Below, one piece after another: positions 22,840 to 33,951 of a stretch of 64,000 bases of DNA (positions are counted from its first letter, which is position 1; each line of letters opens with the position of its first letter). The notes under the pieces were generated by a model that was given only the letters and a program-made list of their open reading frames with translations, had not been told where the DNA came from and made no database searches. Origin of the DNA: Ceratotherium simum simum (Eukaryota > Chordata > Mammalia > Perissodactyla > Rhinocerotidae); the NCBI RefSeq assembly GCF_000283155.1, contig NW_004454195.1, forward strand, positions 11,674,673-11,738,672, read 5' to 3'. The translations under genes were made by a program, and so were the position numbers.

Positions 22840-24415
22840 GGGTATGTGGAGGAGGAGTGAATTATTTTTCTCAATTTATTTTTTTCTTTTACTATTTTAT
22901 CTTATAGTTTTTATAATAGAAAAAATAAAATGGCAGTCAGGGCTTCTGGTGTGGGGGACCTTGAGGTAGGGTATGGGAGAGGCCACAGCCTATACCCAAC
23001 AGGTGTGAGGCAGATTTGGCAGCATTTGTCACCTGTCCCTGCAGTGACCTACCATTCCGTTTATGTGTAAATCTGTTCCTGCCAACATGAGCTGCTGTTA
23101 CATGAGCCTAATGCCAGCAGGATCATATTATCAGAACATTATGTTAGGCAGGTGCATGGCACCTTTGGTAATACAAACCAATGTTTCCTCATCCCTCTGC
23201 TGGCATCTCAGTCCTCACCTGGTTGCTAGGAGTTAAAGGAGCTTCTTACTGATTCAATCATGGTCATCAGGAAAGCCTGCCAGCTCTGCCAATATGGAAA
23301 AGGCCAGGATATATGGTCCCTGTGTAGGCTCCAGGCCTTTCACTCAGAGCCAGAATTAAATGTGCTCATGGAAATTGACAACCATTGATTGTAGGTATTT
23401 TCTACAATCTGTTCTGACCACATCTATTGTTGGACTAGTTCTTCCAATGGGAAAATGAGAGAGCTATGTGCCAGGCTGTGGCCTTGTCCAGGCGTTTCCA
23501 CTGGACGGACACCTACAGGTACAGGACTTCCACAGAACCCTATCTTAGCGTACCTTGTTTCAAAAGTTCATAGATTTTGTCAAGTCAGGTGCCGGTAGTC
23601 AGGACAACTGGGATGGGTATGTGTGTCTCATCACCCGATTTCCCGGTGGTATCTCCCTCATCTGTGGCTGGAGTGTCCAGTCTGCATTAGAGAGTCTATG
23701 AGACCTGCCACAGGCAGCCACGTGCCTTGACTCAGAAGCTTCCCACGTCTATTCACCTAGCATCCTTTACTCTGGCTTGCTAACAAAATCCGCATAATTC
23801 TATTTTTTTTTTTCTTTCTTTATTTTTTTGAGTTCCAGTTGGCTGTTTCTCCAAGTTCAGCTGAGTTGTTTTTCTTCCCGGACTCTTGGCTTCTACGGAA
23901 TAAATTCCTTTCTCATTCCCTCTCACTCTCCTTTTCTTTGATCCTTTGTTTTCTCAAGACCAGAACCACTTAGTCTCCTACAGGGCTTCCATCTACCTGT
24001 AATTTATGCACCCATTACAGTCATCACATAAGCCTCATTCTTATTTGGCCTTGGCTCCACTGACCGAAAGCACCAAACCCTGTGATGAGACAGATGGGGG
24101 TGGGGCAGGAACCAGCCACTGCCCACCCCTCAGATACAGGGAATATCTGCCCTTCCCATAAGGAGCAGGAAAACGTTAAACAAACACGTATGTGACCACT
24201 GCCAGCCCTAATCCATAGTACAAAATAAACAAGCAAGATAACACTCGAAATATAATCCTTTGTTGGTGGTTGTAGGGGAGACAGCTAACAGCTTAGGCCT
24301 TTGAAGGATATCAGTGAGAAATTCTTCCTCATACTTAATCACACTTGCTTCGGCCATGACTTAAGCTTATGTATTCTGGTTCTATCCAGATAGAGACACT
24401 ATTCTCTTCTCCACA
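22840..24415. other. Intronic sequence, possible LTR-like patch
   Basis: Around 23770-24000 there is a T-rich stretch, ending GGCTTCTACGGAATAAATTCC, that resembles the polyadenylation end of an LTR. Nothing can be named and no protein-coding retroviral region is seen. The rest is unassigned. Confidence 0.3.
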
Positions 24416-24419
24416 TATG

Positions 24420-24890
24420 ATATTTTTAATAAAAATTAATTTGACATATAAAACATAAAACATTCCATATGTAAGATAATTTTAATAATTTAATATAAAA
24501 TAATATATTTTATATGTAAAAAGATTATATTGTATACTTTAACAGAACTATCTTATATAAAATGTAAGGTGTAATATATAATAATATAAAATATAAATAT
24601 TTAAATATTTTAAATATTAATATTTTACAAGTAAAATATATTTGTATATAAAATGTTATAGATTAACGTAAATAAAATATTAAATGAAGCATTTTATATT
24701 GGCAACTATTTTAAAATATTTCTAAAATATAGGCTATGTCAATATATTAAAATAAATCTTAATATTTAAATCAATACCTATGGTTTAATGTTAAAATTAA
24801 GTAATTTGACTTAAATATTTAAAATAATGCTGAACTATATGGAATATATTATTTCTGTATAAATAAAAAGTATTGTAAAATATTTTAGAT
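24420..24890. repeat. Very AT-rich low-complexity block
   Basis: About 470 bp, almost all A and T, made of ATATTTAA/AATATAAA variants. It ends about 120 bp before the GC-rich exon. No recognisable element. Confidence 0.9.
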
Positions 24891-24951
24891 TGCAACAAGG
24901 ATATGTTATAGGTCTGGTTCCTGTTCTGAGAATTAACGCCTGGGCGCGACA

Positions 24952-24965
24952 GTGCCCCCTATCGC
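24952..24965 (-). promoter_or_regulatory. CTCF-like motif
   Basis: Minus strand reads GCGATAGGGGGCAC; the TAGGGGGCAC core fits the CCASYAGRKGGCRC consensus, the first four bases fit poorly. It lies 49 bp before the exon. Confidence 0.4.
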
Positions 24966-25013
24966 TCCCTCCACGCCAGCGCCCTGACCTGCTCTGTTTC
25001 CTCCCGCCCGCAG

Positions 25014-25933
25014 GCATCGGCAAGAACGTCATCTGCGACCGCACGGCCACGCCGCTGGACGCCTTCCGCATGATGTCTGCCGCCCACTACTACCCGAAGC
25101 TCATGAGCATCATGGGCAACGTGCTGCGCTTCCTGCCGGCCTTCGTGCGCATGAAGCAGCTCATCGAGGAGGGCTACGTGGGCGAGCTGCTGGTGTGCGA
25201 GGTGCAGGTGCACAGCGGCAGCCTGCTGGGCAAGAAGTACAACTGGAGCTGTGACGACCTGATGGGCGGCGGCGGCCTGCACTCGGTGGGCACGTACATC
25301 ATCGACCTGCTCACCTTCCTCACCGGCCAGAAGGCCGTCAAGGTCCACGGGCTGCTCAAGACCTTCGTGAAGCAGACTGACCACATCAAGGGCATCCGCC
25401 AGATCACCAGCGACGACTTCTGCACCTTCCAGATGGTGCTGGAGGGCGGGGTGTGCTGCACGGTCACCCTCAACTTCAACGTGCCCGGTGAGTTCAAGCA
25501 GGACGTGACCGTGGTGGGCTCGGCTGGGCGCCTGCTGGCGGTCGGCACGGACCTGTACGGGCAGCGCAACAGCGCCCCGGAGCAGGAGCTGCTGCTGCAG
25601 GATGCCACGCCCATCAGCAACTCCCTGCTGCCCGAGAAGGCCTTCAGCGACATCCCCTCGCCGTACCTGCGCGGCACCATCAAGATGATGCAGGCCGTGC
25701 GCCAGGCCTTCCAGGACCAGGATGACCGGCGCACGTGGGATGGACGGCCGCTCACCATGGCCGCCACCTTTGACGACTGCCTGTACGCCCTGTGCGTGGT
25801 GGACACCATCAAGAGGTCCAGCCAGACGGGCGAGTGGCAGAACATTGCCATCATGACGGAGGAGCCGGAGCTGAGCCCCGCCTACCTGATCAGCGAGGCC
25901 ATGCGGCGGAGCAGGATGTCCCTGTACTGTTAG
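25014..25933 (+). CDS. GFOD1: GFOD1 last coding exon (residues 85-390)
   Basis: Glucose-fructose oxidoreductase domain-containing protein 1, of the Gfo/Idh/MocA family. The exon supplies the end of the NAD(P)-binding fold and the C-terminal alpha/beta domain; the missing first 84 residues (Rossmann start) lie on an upstream exon outside the window. It opens with [17 protein letters not shown] and ends in ..RRSRMSLYC with TAG at 25931-25933. The family EKP triplet is here D93-R94-T95, so the usual catalytic lysine is arginine. The GGGxxxDxGxHxxD motif is GGGG..S175..Y179..D182, with Ser for Asp and Tyr for His. Residues 169-182 are that motif. Methionines at 104-105 (25070-25075) fit a recalled 287-residue shorter isoform. 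No frameshift or internal stop. It is GFOD1, not GFOD2: the ending MSLYC and the DRTATP sequence fit GFOD1. The biochemical role is poorly known; human variants have been linked to attention-deficit disorder. Codon third positions are strongly G/C. Confidence 0.96.
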
Positions 25934-26422
25934 CATGGACCGGGGACCTAGGGGGACTTAGGCCTTCTGTGTGGGGCGCAGAGAGGGGGAAATGCATGGA
26001 ACAGAGGTGGCCTAGAGGAGTGTGGGGGTGGGGAAGTGGAGGGGCAGTATGAGGAAATGGTATCTGGGAAGGCGAACCCCAGCCCAGGTGAGGGCCCCCA
26101 AACAAGACTGTTGGGGGGCTGAGCTAATAGCCTGGGGGTATTCAGAGGGCCTGCCATTCCTGAGGTCATTCCTGCTGGGCATTTGCGTGAGAGGGAGAAG
26201 GTGTAGGTGCCTCTGCTGCCCTTTCCTATGAGAAGCCAGTCGGGGTTGCTTTCCTCTGCACCTCATCCCACTCCCCACATCTTGGCCTCCTTTGCAAGCC
26301 AAATGCTCCTGCAAGGTCAAGGCACTGTATCCAATGGCAAGCTAGTTGGTGCCGGCTTCCCTGACACCCACTACTGGCAGGAGAAGGCGCATCTTCACAT
26401 GTCCACACAAGCCAGTTAGTCC

Positions 26423-26445
26423 GGGGAGGGGTGGGGGTGCAGTGG
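26423..26445 (+). other. G-quadruplex motif in 3' UTR
   Basis: Runs GGGG, GGGG, GGGGG and GGG with short loops on the sense strand (26423-26426, 26428-26431, 26433-26437, 26443-26445), so it could fold in the mRNA. Confidence 0.6.
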
Positions 26446-26717
26446 GCTAATGTGCAAGTTCAAATTCCAGGAAGCCACTTAAAGTGTTTGAAGGAACGAG
26501 TACTCAGTAGCAGAGTGTACAGCTTTCTTGATTGATTGGTCTTCCTCATAGGAAGCAGGAGGGAGTGTCTTCCTAATTGGTTCATTGCCCTTCACCTGGC
26601 CTGAGGTGGGGTGAGGAAGTGCCAGGAACAGCAAGCAGAGAAACGGGTTCCCTTAAGCAAAAAGGAGAGAGCAAGAGCACATACTGCATTGAAACAGTAT
26701 GTGCTGTTGAGGCAGAG

Positions 26718-26752
26718 AATAAAATACCCCTTTGAATCTGTCAACAATTAAA
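26718..26752 (+). promoter_or_regulatory. GFOD1: Proximal poly(A) signal cluster
   Basis: AATAAA at 26718-26723 and ATTAAA at 26747-26752, about 790 bp after the stop codon. A short-UTR isoform could use them. No expression evidence. Confidence 0.4.
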
Positions 26753-26759
26753 AACCTGC

Positions 26760-29340
26760 AAGGAGCCCCGTTATAACACTATTTCCAGCAGAGTGGATTT
26801 GAGTGTGAGAGGGATTCAGTACTGAAGTGTTGAGGTTGTCCTTTCACATGGGTCCCTAGGCAGGGCCAAGGAGACAGCAGGAGGTGTGGGTGTGACCAGA
26901 CACTCAGATGCTGGCCTCAAGGACTGGGGGCAGCTTCGGGCCCCAGGGTTGCAGTGGGAATTCCCCAGCAGAAGGGGAAGGGAGCCAGCCCTGGTCTTGC
27001 TTTGGGCTCGAACACCCATCTCTCCTACCATGCTGGAGAAGGGCTTTTAGGAGATGCACCCAGCTTTGGGGATTTAAAAAGGGAAGCCTAGATATAATCA
27101 TCTTCCCTTTAAAAAAAGTCAAGGCTCTTTTCCTTAGCTTTGACCTTTGCTTTCATGATTCTGACGCTTGAAAATTTTTAAATAAGTATTAACCAAAAGG
27201 ACAACAGCAACATAATTTTCAGTGTTTCTAAAATGGGGCTTTAGAGTGCTCTGAGGTCTACACTTCATGCAGGGTTGAGAGGCTAATGTTGGAAAAAGCA
27301 TTCTTCCTCTCCTTGGCCTCCTGTCTCTCCTGTCTTGTCTCGTCACCCTCTGCTTACAGAGCTTTACTGGAGATGGCAGACGGCAGGCTCGGAGCAGGCA
27401 GTGTCAAATGTCAAAAGGGACCAACCAGAGTCACACACACACAGAGACATACAAACAAGGGTTTGTGAATGCTCACTACCACCAAATATCACTAAAATCG
27501 TTCTAAAAAACTCAGATCTGGTCTTGAAAGAAAGACCAAGTCAAATACATTTTGAAAACAGGGAATCATCCTTTTGTAATCTTTTCTTACTCCTTCACCC
27601 CACATAAGACATTTATCGAGGTTGAATGTGGAGACCATGACTTGTAAATCTGCATAGCTTTTGTTCACAGGTCGCAGACATCCAACACTTGTCTTTGGCA
27701 CACAACTGAGGTTTAGACTTCTTTTCAGATAACTGGCAATAGAACTAGAAGGGACTTTAAGGGGCTGGAGTCCACCCCCAGGCTCTGAGTAGGCAGACTC
27801 TGAAAATGAGCAGTACGGTCGTTTGCATCCTCCATTCTCCTCCCAGGGTGAATATACTATGATGCTCAGGCTATGGTGCAGTATGGGCGTGTCCAAACAC
27901 CACGAGAATGTTGGTCATTTTCTAGCACAGAGGAGTGAGTATTGCCTTCCTGGAAAGAATCACCCTACTTCCTTGGGGCCTGACTGCAATGACTTCCTTC
28001 CTAGTCAGCTGAAACTCTCCATGGTGCGCTATGCTCCCTGATCTGTTGAGAGACTTCATGATGAGCATGCCAGCTTTTGTAGTTTTCAGCTCAGAACTAG
28101 AAATTTGGTGGAATGGGAGTCTGCCAGTCCCCCTCTGAGCAGAGGGCCATGCCATAGACTCTTTTGGTTCAGGTTCTCCTAAATTGCCCTCTGGATAAAT
28201 AGCTTGTGGGGAAACTGAGTGGAAATAATTTTTTTTTTCTAGCTAGCCTAAAAGGCTCTGATTAAGGATGAAGGGCAAGGAAACTAGATGACTCTATGGG
28301 TCTCATTTTTCTATATCGTTTATAATCTAAGTAGGGATATTCCTGGAGTTTCAATTTATGTTTCTGTACTTACCCAAAATACTTGGGGTTTTTTCCCCCC
28401 CAAAGGCCTCTGAGCTCTGTGATAAATATTCAGTGTCTAAAACAGAAATTCTCATTTGAGGCTGGGGTATATAGAAAAAATATATATTCTTTAAAAGAAG
28501 CATGAAAAATTTTTATTAAGTATACTCAAATTTTATCTACTGAAATGCATGTAGTAGGTAGATGCAGGAATGAGAGGAGGAAAAGACCTATGTAGTTCAT
28601 TTTTTAATATAAAAATTACAGTAAATGGGTTTAAGATACTTCTTAAGGGCTCCTTTCATCCCTGTCCTACCACTTGCAAAGACTAGATTGGGCGCCGCAA
28701 TATGAAGCTGACATCCCAAGCTTTCTACAACATTCTGTAGAAGGACTTGGTTTCAACCTAGCCCCTCTAATAGTGCCCTCGGGGGTGTGGGTACCATTAG
28801 CTGACTTTGACCTAGGAAGATGTCCCAGCAGTAATCCAACCCGTTTCTGCTTTGTTCAGTGTGCTCCAAGGATCTGGTGTAATGGAGGCACCACTTTAGG
28901 GTCATCACATTTAGTCCCCCTTGCCTGCTTTGTTCCCATCATTGTGTGGATGCCTCTGGTACTGGCAGTTGTGGCTCATGCCACTAGTTGCCTCTGCAGA
29001 TGTCCCCATTTCCAAATTCTGAGAGAGGGTGTAGGTCAGGGGTTCTTGCTTGGTATCCACAAGTGTTTGGGAATGCTCTGTGCTTATTTGGAAACTTCGG
29101 ATTCTCAGAATTTTCTTCTAGAGAGAGAGTCCATGACCACTGTCAGCTTCTCTACGACTTCTCCCCTCAATGGGAGAGGTGTTGCAGGGTACCACAGATA
29201 CTCCTTAGCCCACCTGATAGTAAATACCTCTGTGACAGATGTATCTGCACTCTGGGGTCAGTCTTGACTGATTCAACTCAAGATGAACTTCTCCCAGACC
29301 CTTTCTTCATCTGCAGAGCCATCCCAGTACCCTCTGTGCT
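26760..29340. other. 3' UTR / downstream sequence, no recognised element
   Basis: No named repeat apart from a weak hAT-like stretch near 29030. A 197-codon plus-strand frame at 28674-29267 has no recognisable domain. Confidence 0.4.
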
Positions 29341-29347
29341 CCAGTAT

Positions 29348-29525
29348 TTCTTGATTATCCACTGTGTGCATGGTATTTTAAGTACGTTATCTCATTTAAT
29401 CCATAAAAACAACCCTATAGTATTGGGAATTGTTATTCCCATTTTACTCATGAGAAAATCAAGGCTCTGAGAGGAAGAGTAACTTGGCCAAAGTCATACA
29501 ACTATTAAGCAAAAGTGAGGTCACC
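29348..29525 (-). repeat. MIR SINE
   Basis: Reverse: CACTGTGTGCATGGTATTTTAAG, CGTTATCTCATTTAATCC, CCATTTTACTCATGAGAAAATCAAGGC, AGTAACTTGGCCAAAGTCA. Confidence 0.8.
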
Positions 29526-30214
29526 TGAATCCAAAACTTTTCTTCTCCTCCAAGCCATGTTGCCTCCCAAGAGGAAAGATTTGTGCCTTTGCAGTTCTCG
29601 CCAGGCAGGAAAGCGCTTCTTGTCAAACGCTGTTGGGGTCTGCTCTCATGCTCTGTGGAGCAACTGTGATTAGAGCTGAATGGGACCTGCATGGGGCTCC
29701 ACTCTACTGCTGTTGACACCCTCCTGTTGAGCAGGATGCCACATTTGATGTTCTGCCAGAAGGTTCATTACAGAGCTGCAAATAGAAGTAGTCAATTTTT
29801 CTTCCCCTTCCAAAATGGAAATATCACTCAGCTTCTTTTAAAATCGACTTCCTAAGTTGATTTTGATTGAAGATGATGCAGCAAACCGCAGAGTTGTGGA
29901 TTTTCAAAACATCGATGGCCGATTATTATAGATGGCCTTGGACTTTGCTCTTCGTGGTCTGAGTATAACATAGGAAAATGTCTGTTCTCAGGGAGTGGGG
30001 CTGTTACAGTTTATTTGTCCGTGACTCAGATTTTAGCTGTGCATTGCATTTGTACCTTTACACTCTCTTAACTCGCTTCATCTTGTCTCATAGCCGCAGC
30101 TGTTGAATTTGACCTGTGGTCATGGGGGTAATTTAGCATGGCTAATGATATCCTGGGGAGGAAGTAAATCCAGTGACATCTGAAGGGACTTCAGAGCCCA
30201 ATACATTCACTTTG

Positions 30215-30465
30215 TTTATTTTACATCCCCAAAAGGTTATGCGATGGCCAAGGTCACACCGCTTCTTAGTGGTAGAGTCAGGACTAGAAGCCCAGTTTTC
30301 TGAGTCGAAGTCACATCCTGCCTCACACAGCATCTTCAGAGCTCTCAGATGGGGAGAGGGAGGCTCAGAGAGGTGAAAAGACTTATCTGAGGATCCATGG
30401 CTCGTTGGTGGATGAGTTGCAATTAGAACTCAGACCTGCAACGGGCTGTATTCCCCGAGCTGTTA
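30215..30465 (-). repeat. Two degraded MIR fragments
   Basis: First: GCCAAGGTCACACCGCTTCTTAG and GGACTAGAAGCCCAG. Second: GAGGCTCAGAGAGGTGAAAAGAC and GATGAGTTGCAATTAGAACTCAG. Each is a reverse MIR core plus tail. Confidence 0.5.
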
Positions 30466-30469
30466 CAGC

Positions 30470-33247
30470 TGAATCAATTTTTTAGAAACTCAATTATGTC
30501 TTGAATGTACTCAGAAAACTGTTTAAAATTTTCCGTTGTGATTGTAATGTGAACAGTTATCCCTAATTTGTACTGTATTTGGCAAGGATGGGGGACATTA
30601 TTTCAGATGTTCGCCTTCGTGATTTCCTGAGGCCAGCTCTGCTTAATATCGCCCCCACCCCTCTCCTAGATACAGATCTAGGCCTTGACTAGTTTAGGAC
30701 TCCTGCTCCTCCCACTTCCTACTTTTTTTGGCCATCAGAGCCTGAAGTTTATAGGGCAGGGGCCATGACACTGGGGAGCTCGTTAAAAAGGAAATCAACT
30801 CTCAGAGCCCCGCGTCTCAATTCCCTTTTGGGGACAGGGAGGAGGGCAATGAAAGAAAAGCTGTGCACCTCTGCAGCGTGCAGTCTTTACGGGCAGCTTC
30901 ATGCCTCGCCCAGCTGGCCCCACCCCGGGCAGAGAAGTGGCTCTTCTCTGGGAGGGCTCGAGTTTCAGGGGACAGCCCTGAGTCGACCTCTCAGGACTTC
31001 TCACAAAAGGAGTGAAGAGTGAAGACCTCCTGTGCTTCTTTAGGAGGTGATGGGCTCAGTCGTCTCATTGGGGTCTGGTGGTGAAGCCGATACTGCATCT
31101 GAGTGACCACATCCATTAGCAGTGGAAGGCGGTGGCCTCCTGACCTTTCTCTTCCCCATGTCACATCCCTATTTGCTGGAGGGCCACCGAAGCATCTGGC
31201 TCTGAGTCAGGCTACGACAGTGCTGCACTACTGACTACTCTTGAATCTGTTGCTCCCTTTTCGGTTTACCCCAGCAGTAAGTAGAGTAATAACGAGACCA
31301 TGTCATATGCAATGGCTCTGTGCTTAGTGCGGCCTCAAAAGCTTGCCCGGGCGGGTGTAGCCAGGGCCTGCAGAATAACCCTGTGTCTTGCTGTCTCTGT
31401 CGCTCCTTCCCTGTCCAGGTCTCTGCTGTCCCCTGCAGCCATCACAAGGGCTAAGTTGTTGAATGAGCCCCTTGGTTTCTCCTGATAAATGTGATGACTT
31501 ATTTGTGATTCTACTCTAATCCCAGGTTAAGAAACAAGAAAAGCAAGCCACCTGACCAGCTCCTTTGCTCCCCTCCTTCTCTTTCAGGCATCCAAATGTC
31601 TTTAGTATTCTGCCCTGTGCCTTGCCCAGGGGAGGGAGAAGTTTCTAGCAATTACAGCTTTCTGTGTGCTGCCTGGTGCTTTTACAGTCCTTCATTTTTT
31701 TTTTAACCAAAATTGCATTTTTTTGGTTGTCATTGTTGAGTATATATTTATTGTGTTTTACAAACATGAGTATATGTAAGTAAATGTATAAAACCAAACT
31801 TATATATAAAAAGTCAAGGCATGTATACTAGATATTTTAAAGAGTTATTTATCAATGGGAAAAGATGTGTGTTATAAAGTCAACAGAGTCTATATTTTAT
31901 ATATAATGTAGATAGCAAAAAATAGCTTATAAATTATAGAAGGTTTTGGTTTTCTTTTTTATTATTAAAGTAAAAAAAAAAAAAAAAAGGACAATGATGC
32001 AACTGTTCTTAGTGTTTTAAAAGCCAAACTACTGTGGGAGGCGGCCTTCCCTTCTGGGCCTCGGGCTATGCAGTCTGCGCTCCAGGCCTAGGCACGAATG
32101 CTCACTGTTACCTCTGCAACACGCGGAGGGACCCTGGTTAGCATCATTCAGCCAGCTGGCATGTGCCACGTCAAATGTGGCTTCCTGCCGTCCTCCACAA
32201 TTTGCATTGGTGGGATAAAGGAACGAAAATAGCAAATAAAGATTGAAGAGAAGATACAATTCCAGCTGTTTTCCTGTTTATTAGTCCCAGGTGTTCCAGC
32301 TCATGAGTTAGGTACCTGGTCAGTTTGTGGACCTGAAGCAAGAATGGGGGTAGGATTGATGGTGGTGCATCTGGAGTGTGTGAGTGTGTGTGTGTGTGTG
32401 TGAAAAGCTAGTCCAGACAACAAGATGACAACATACACTTTAGATTGGGGGAGGAAATTTTAGAATTCTCTATTATTTTAATATCTTAACCTAATACCTC
32501 ACACCAAGCTCTGAAGGATACTTTCTAGCAGGCTCAGCTGACTGTCTACAAGAGCATCTTTGCTTACTTCATTCTTAGCAGTGTTTAAGGGCAACCATCT
32601 TGGACTGAGCTCAGTCTAATTTCAAATTTGCTTGACGTCAGTTCTCTCATGGATGGGCTGGCCTTTCCTTTCCACTCTGCTGTCTTAGAGGACGCACACA
32701 GGTAATTCTTTTGGTCCATGCTTTCCCTTCACTTGAAAACAGTTAAGAATTAGCAAGAATGATGCAAAAGCAGGTCTTAATGTTATTGCATTCAGAACAC
32801 AGCCCGTCCATTAAGACAATAAAGTTGCAGCAAACCCCTGCATTCACATGGATTATTGTGGTGCACACATAACATTCTCATACCTTATGATACTGTAGTA
32901 AATCTAAGATCAGTTCTGAAGAAGGCAGTAGGAGAGAGTGCTTTGTCTAAGCTGAAAGCTCCATTTGCCCAAATGTAAAACATGGCTGCAATGGGTCCAG
33001 TCCTCTAAGTTTCTTCCAGCATAGTGGCCTGGGAAACAGTCCCTGGTGGAAGACTCCACTCTCCTAAGCATTTATGTGCACTTTCAATCCAGGAGCTAGT
33101 TTTTCCTTCAACGATTTGGAATCTCTTTGTGATGCTGGTTTCTCTCCCTTTAGACCCATTTCTTGTTGTGTAAACCAGGGATTATACAGCTTCCTACTAA
33201 ATCGCAGATATGATCTCATTGCTTTCCTAGGCTCTGGACTATTGTTT
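30470..33247. other. Unassigned sequence with an A-rich tract and a (GT)n
   Basis: An A-run at about 31972-31989 inside an AT-rich patch (31690-31990), and (GT)n at about 32383-32401. No gene supported. Confidence 0.4.
32818..32823 (+). promoter_or_regulatory. GFOD1: Distal poly(A) signal candidate
   Basis: AATAAA in ACAATAAAGTTGC, followed about 35 nt later by a GT-rich GGATTATTGTGGTGC stretch, the usual arrangement of a cleavage site. Chosen as the more likely end of the long UTR, with AATAAA at 32235-32240 as an alternative. Confidence 0.4.
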
Positions 33248-33263
33248 AAAAAGAACAGATGCA

Positions 33264-33503
33264 GGGGCTGGCCCAGTGACACAGCGGTAAAGTATGCGCG
33301 CTCTGCATCGTTGGCCCAAGGATTCGCAGGCTTGGATCCCAGGCGCGCACCAACACACGACTTGTCAAGCCATGCTGTGGCGGCGTCCCGTATAAAGTAG
33401 AGAAAGATGGGCATGGATGTTAGCTCAGGGCCAATCTTCCTCAGCAAAGAGGAGGATTGGCATCAGATCTTATCTCAGGGCTGATCTTCCTCACACACAC
33501 AAA
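33264..33503 (+). mobile_element. ERE SINE (with 16-bp TSD)
   Basis: GGGGCTGGCCCAGTGACACAG start, GATTCGCAGGCTTGGATCCC B-box region, AGTAGAGAAAGATGGGCATG module. TSD AAAAAGAACAGATGCA perfect at 33248-33263 and 33504-33519. Confidence 0.93.
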
Positions 33504-33937
33504 AAAAAGAACAGATGCACATTGCAGGTCATTCAAGTTGTTGTTTACTGGTCAAATGAAGAGAAATCTGTTTCTCCTATGCCTCTCTGCCCCACCACTA
33601 CACACACACACACACACACACAGAACCATTTTCCAGGCTCACCTCCTGCTTCTTTTATCTTGTGCATTTTTACCACCTGTTGTGACAAGTCTGGGTGATA
33701 CAATTGGAAAAGTAAAATGACTGCTACAATTGTTATGAGAATGAATTACACATATACAAAGTATGCAGAATTTTGTATAGAAATGAAAGAAAATAACTTC
33801 ACCTCATTTTAAGTAGTAGGCTCCCATTTTATTAACCCACCTTTACCTTAATCTTATCTAAGCAGAAAAGATCCCTCTGCCTAGATATTCCTAGGCAGTC
33901 TCTATCTCTGAGTCCCTACATGCATTTGTCTGTAGCA

Positions 33938-33951
33938 GTGCCCCCTGCTGG
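33938..33951 (-). promoter_or_regulatory. Consensus CTCF-like motif
   Basis: Minus strand reads CCAGCAGGGGGCAC, matching every position of CCASYAGRKGGCRC. It lies about 1.1 kb past the distal poly(A) candidate. Binding is not shown by sequence alone. Confidence 0.6.

Larger units (their letters stand above)
1..25013 (+). other. GFOD1: GFOD1 intron, 3' portion (phase 1)
   Basis: The exon at 25014 opens inside a glycine codon (G|GC), so the intron is phase 1 and its 3' end is this whole left part of the window. The terminal sequence has a pyrimidine-rich stretch at about 24988-25010 and CAG at 25011-25013. A plausible branch site is CTGAC at 24984-24988, with the branch A at 24987, 26 nt before the splice site. 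GFOD1 in mammals is known as a two-coding-exon gene with a very long intron, which fits the absence of any upstream coding exon here. Translations of the longer open frames in this stretch match no family I recognise. Confidence 0.85.
25934..32850 (+). other. GFOD1: Likely GFOD1 3' UTR (extent uncertain)
   Basis: No acceptor or second exon is needed after the stop. An early poly(A) cluster (AATAAA 26718-26723, ATTAAA 26747-26752) could end a UTR of about 0.8 kb. Late AATAAA candidates are at 32235-32240 and 32818-32823; the latter has a GT-rich stretch about 35 nt downstream. Human GFOD1 is recalled to have a long, multi-kilobase 3' UTR, so the late end is plausible. The UTR contains MIR copies and a 197-codon chance frame. 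Confidence 0.45.

Noticed and set aside
23770..24000. Endogenous retroviral LTR with internal genes
   Set aside because: Only a T-rich patch and an AATAAA were seen, without TG...CA ends, TSD or coding remains.
24959..25936. Long antisense frames over the GFOD1 exon (325 and 226 codons)
   Set aside because: They are mirror frames created by strong G/C third positions in the sense codons. The sense frame matches a known protein and has the splice acceptor.
28674..29267. 197-codon plus-strand frame in the presumed 3' UTR
   Set aside because: No known domain, no splice sites or Kozak context noted, and it overlaps another frame. Chance frames of this size occur in 64 kb.
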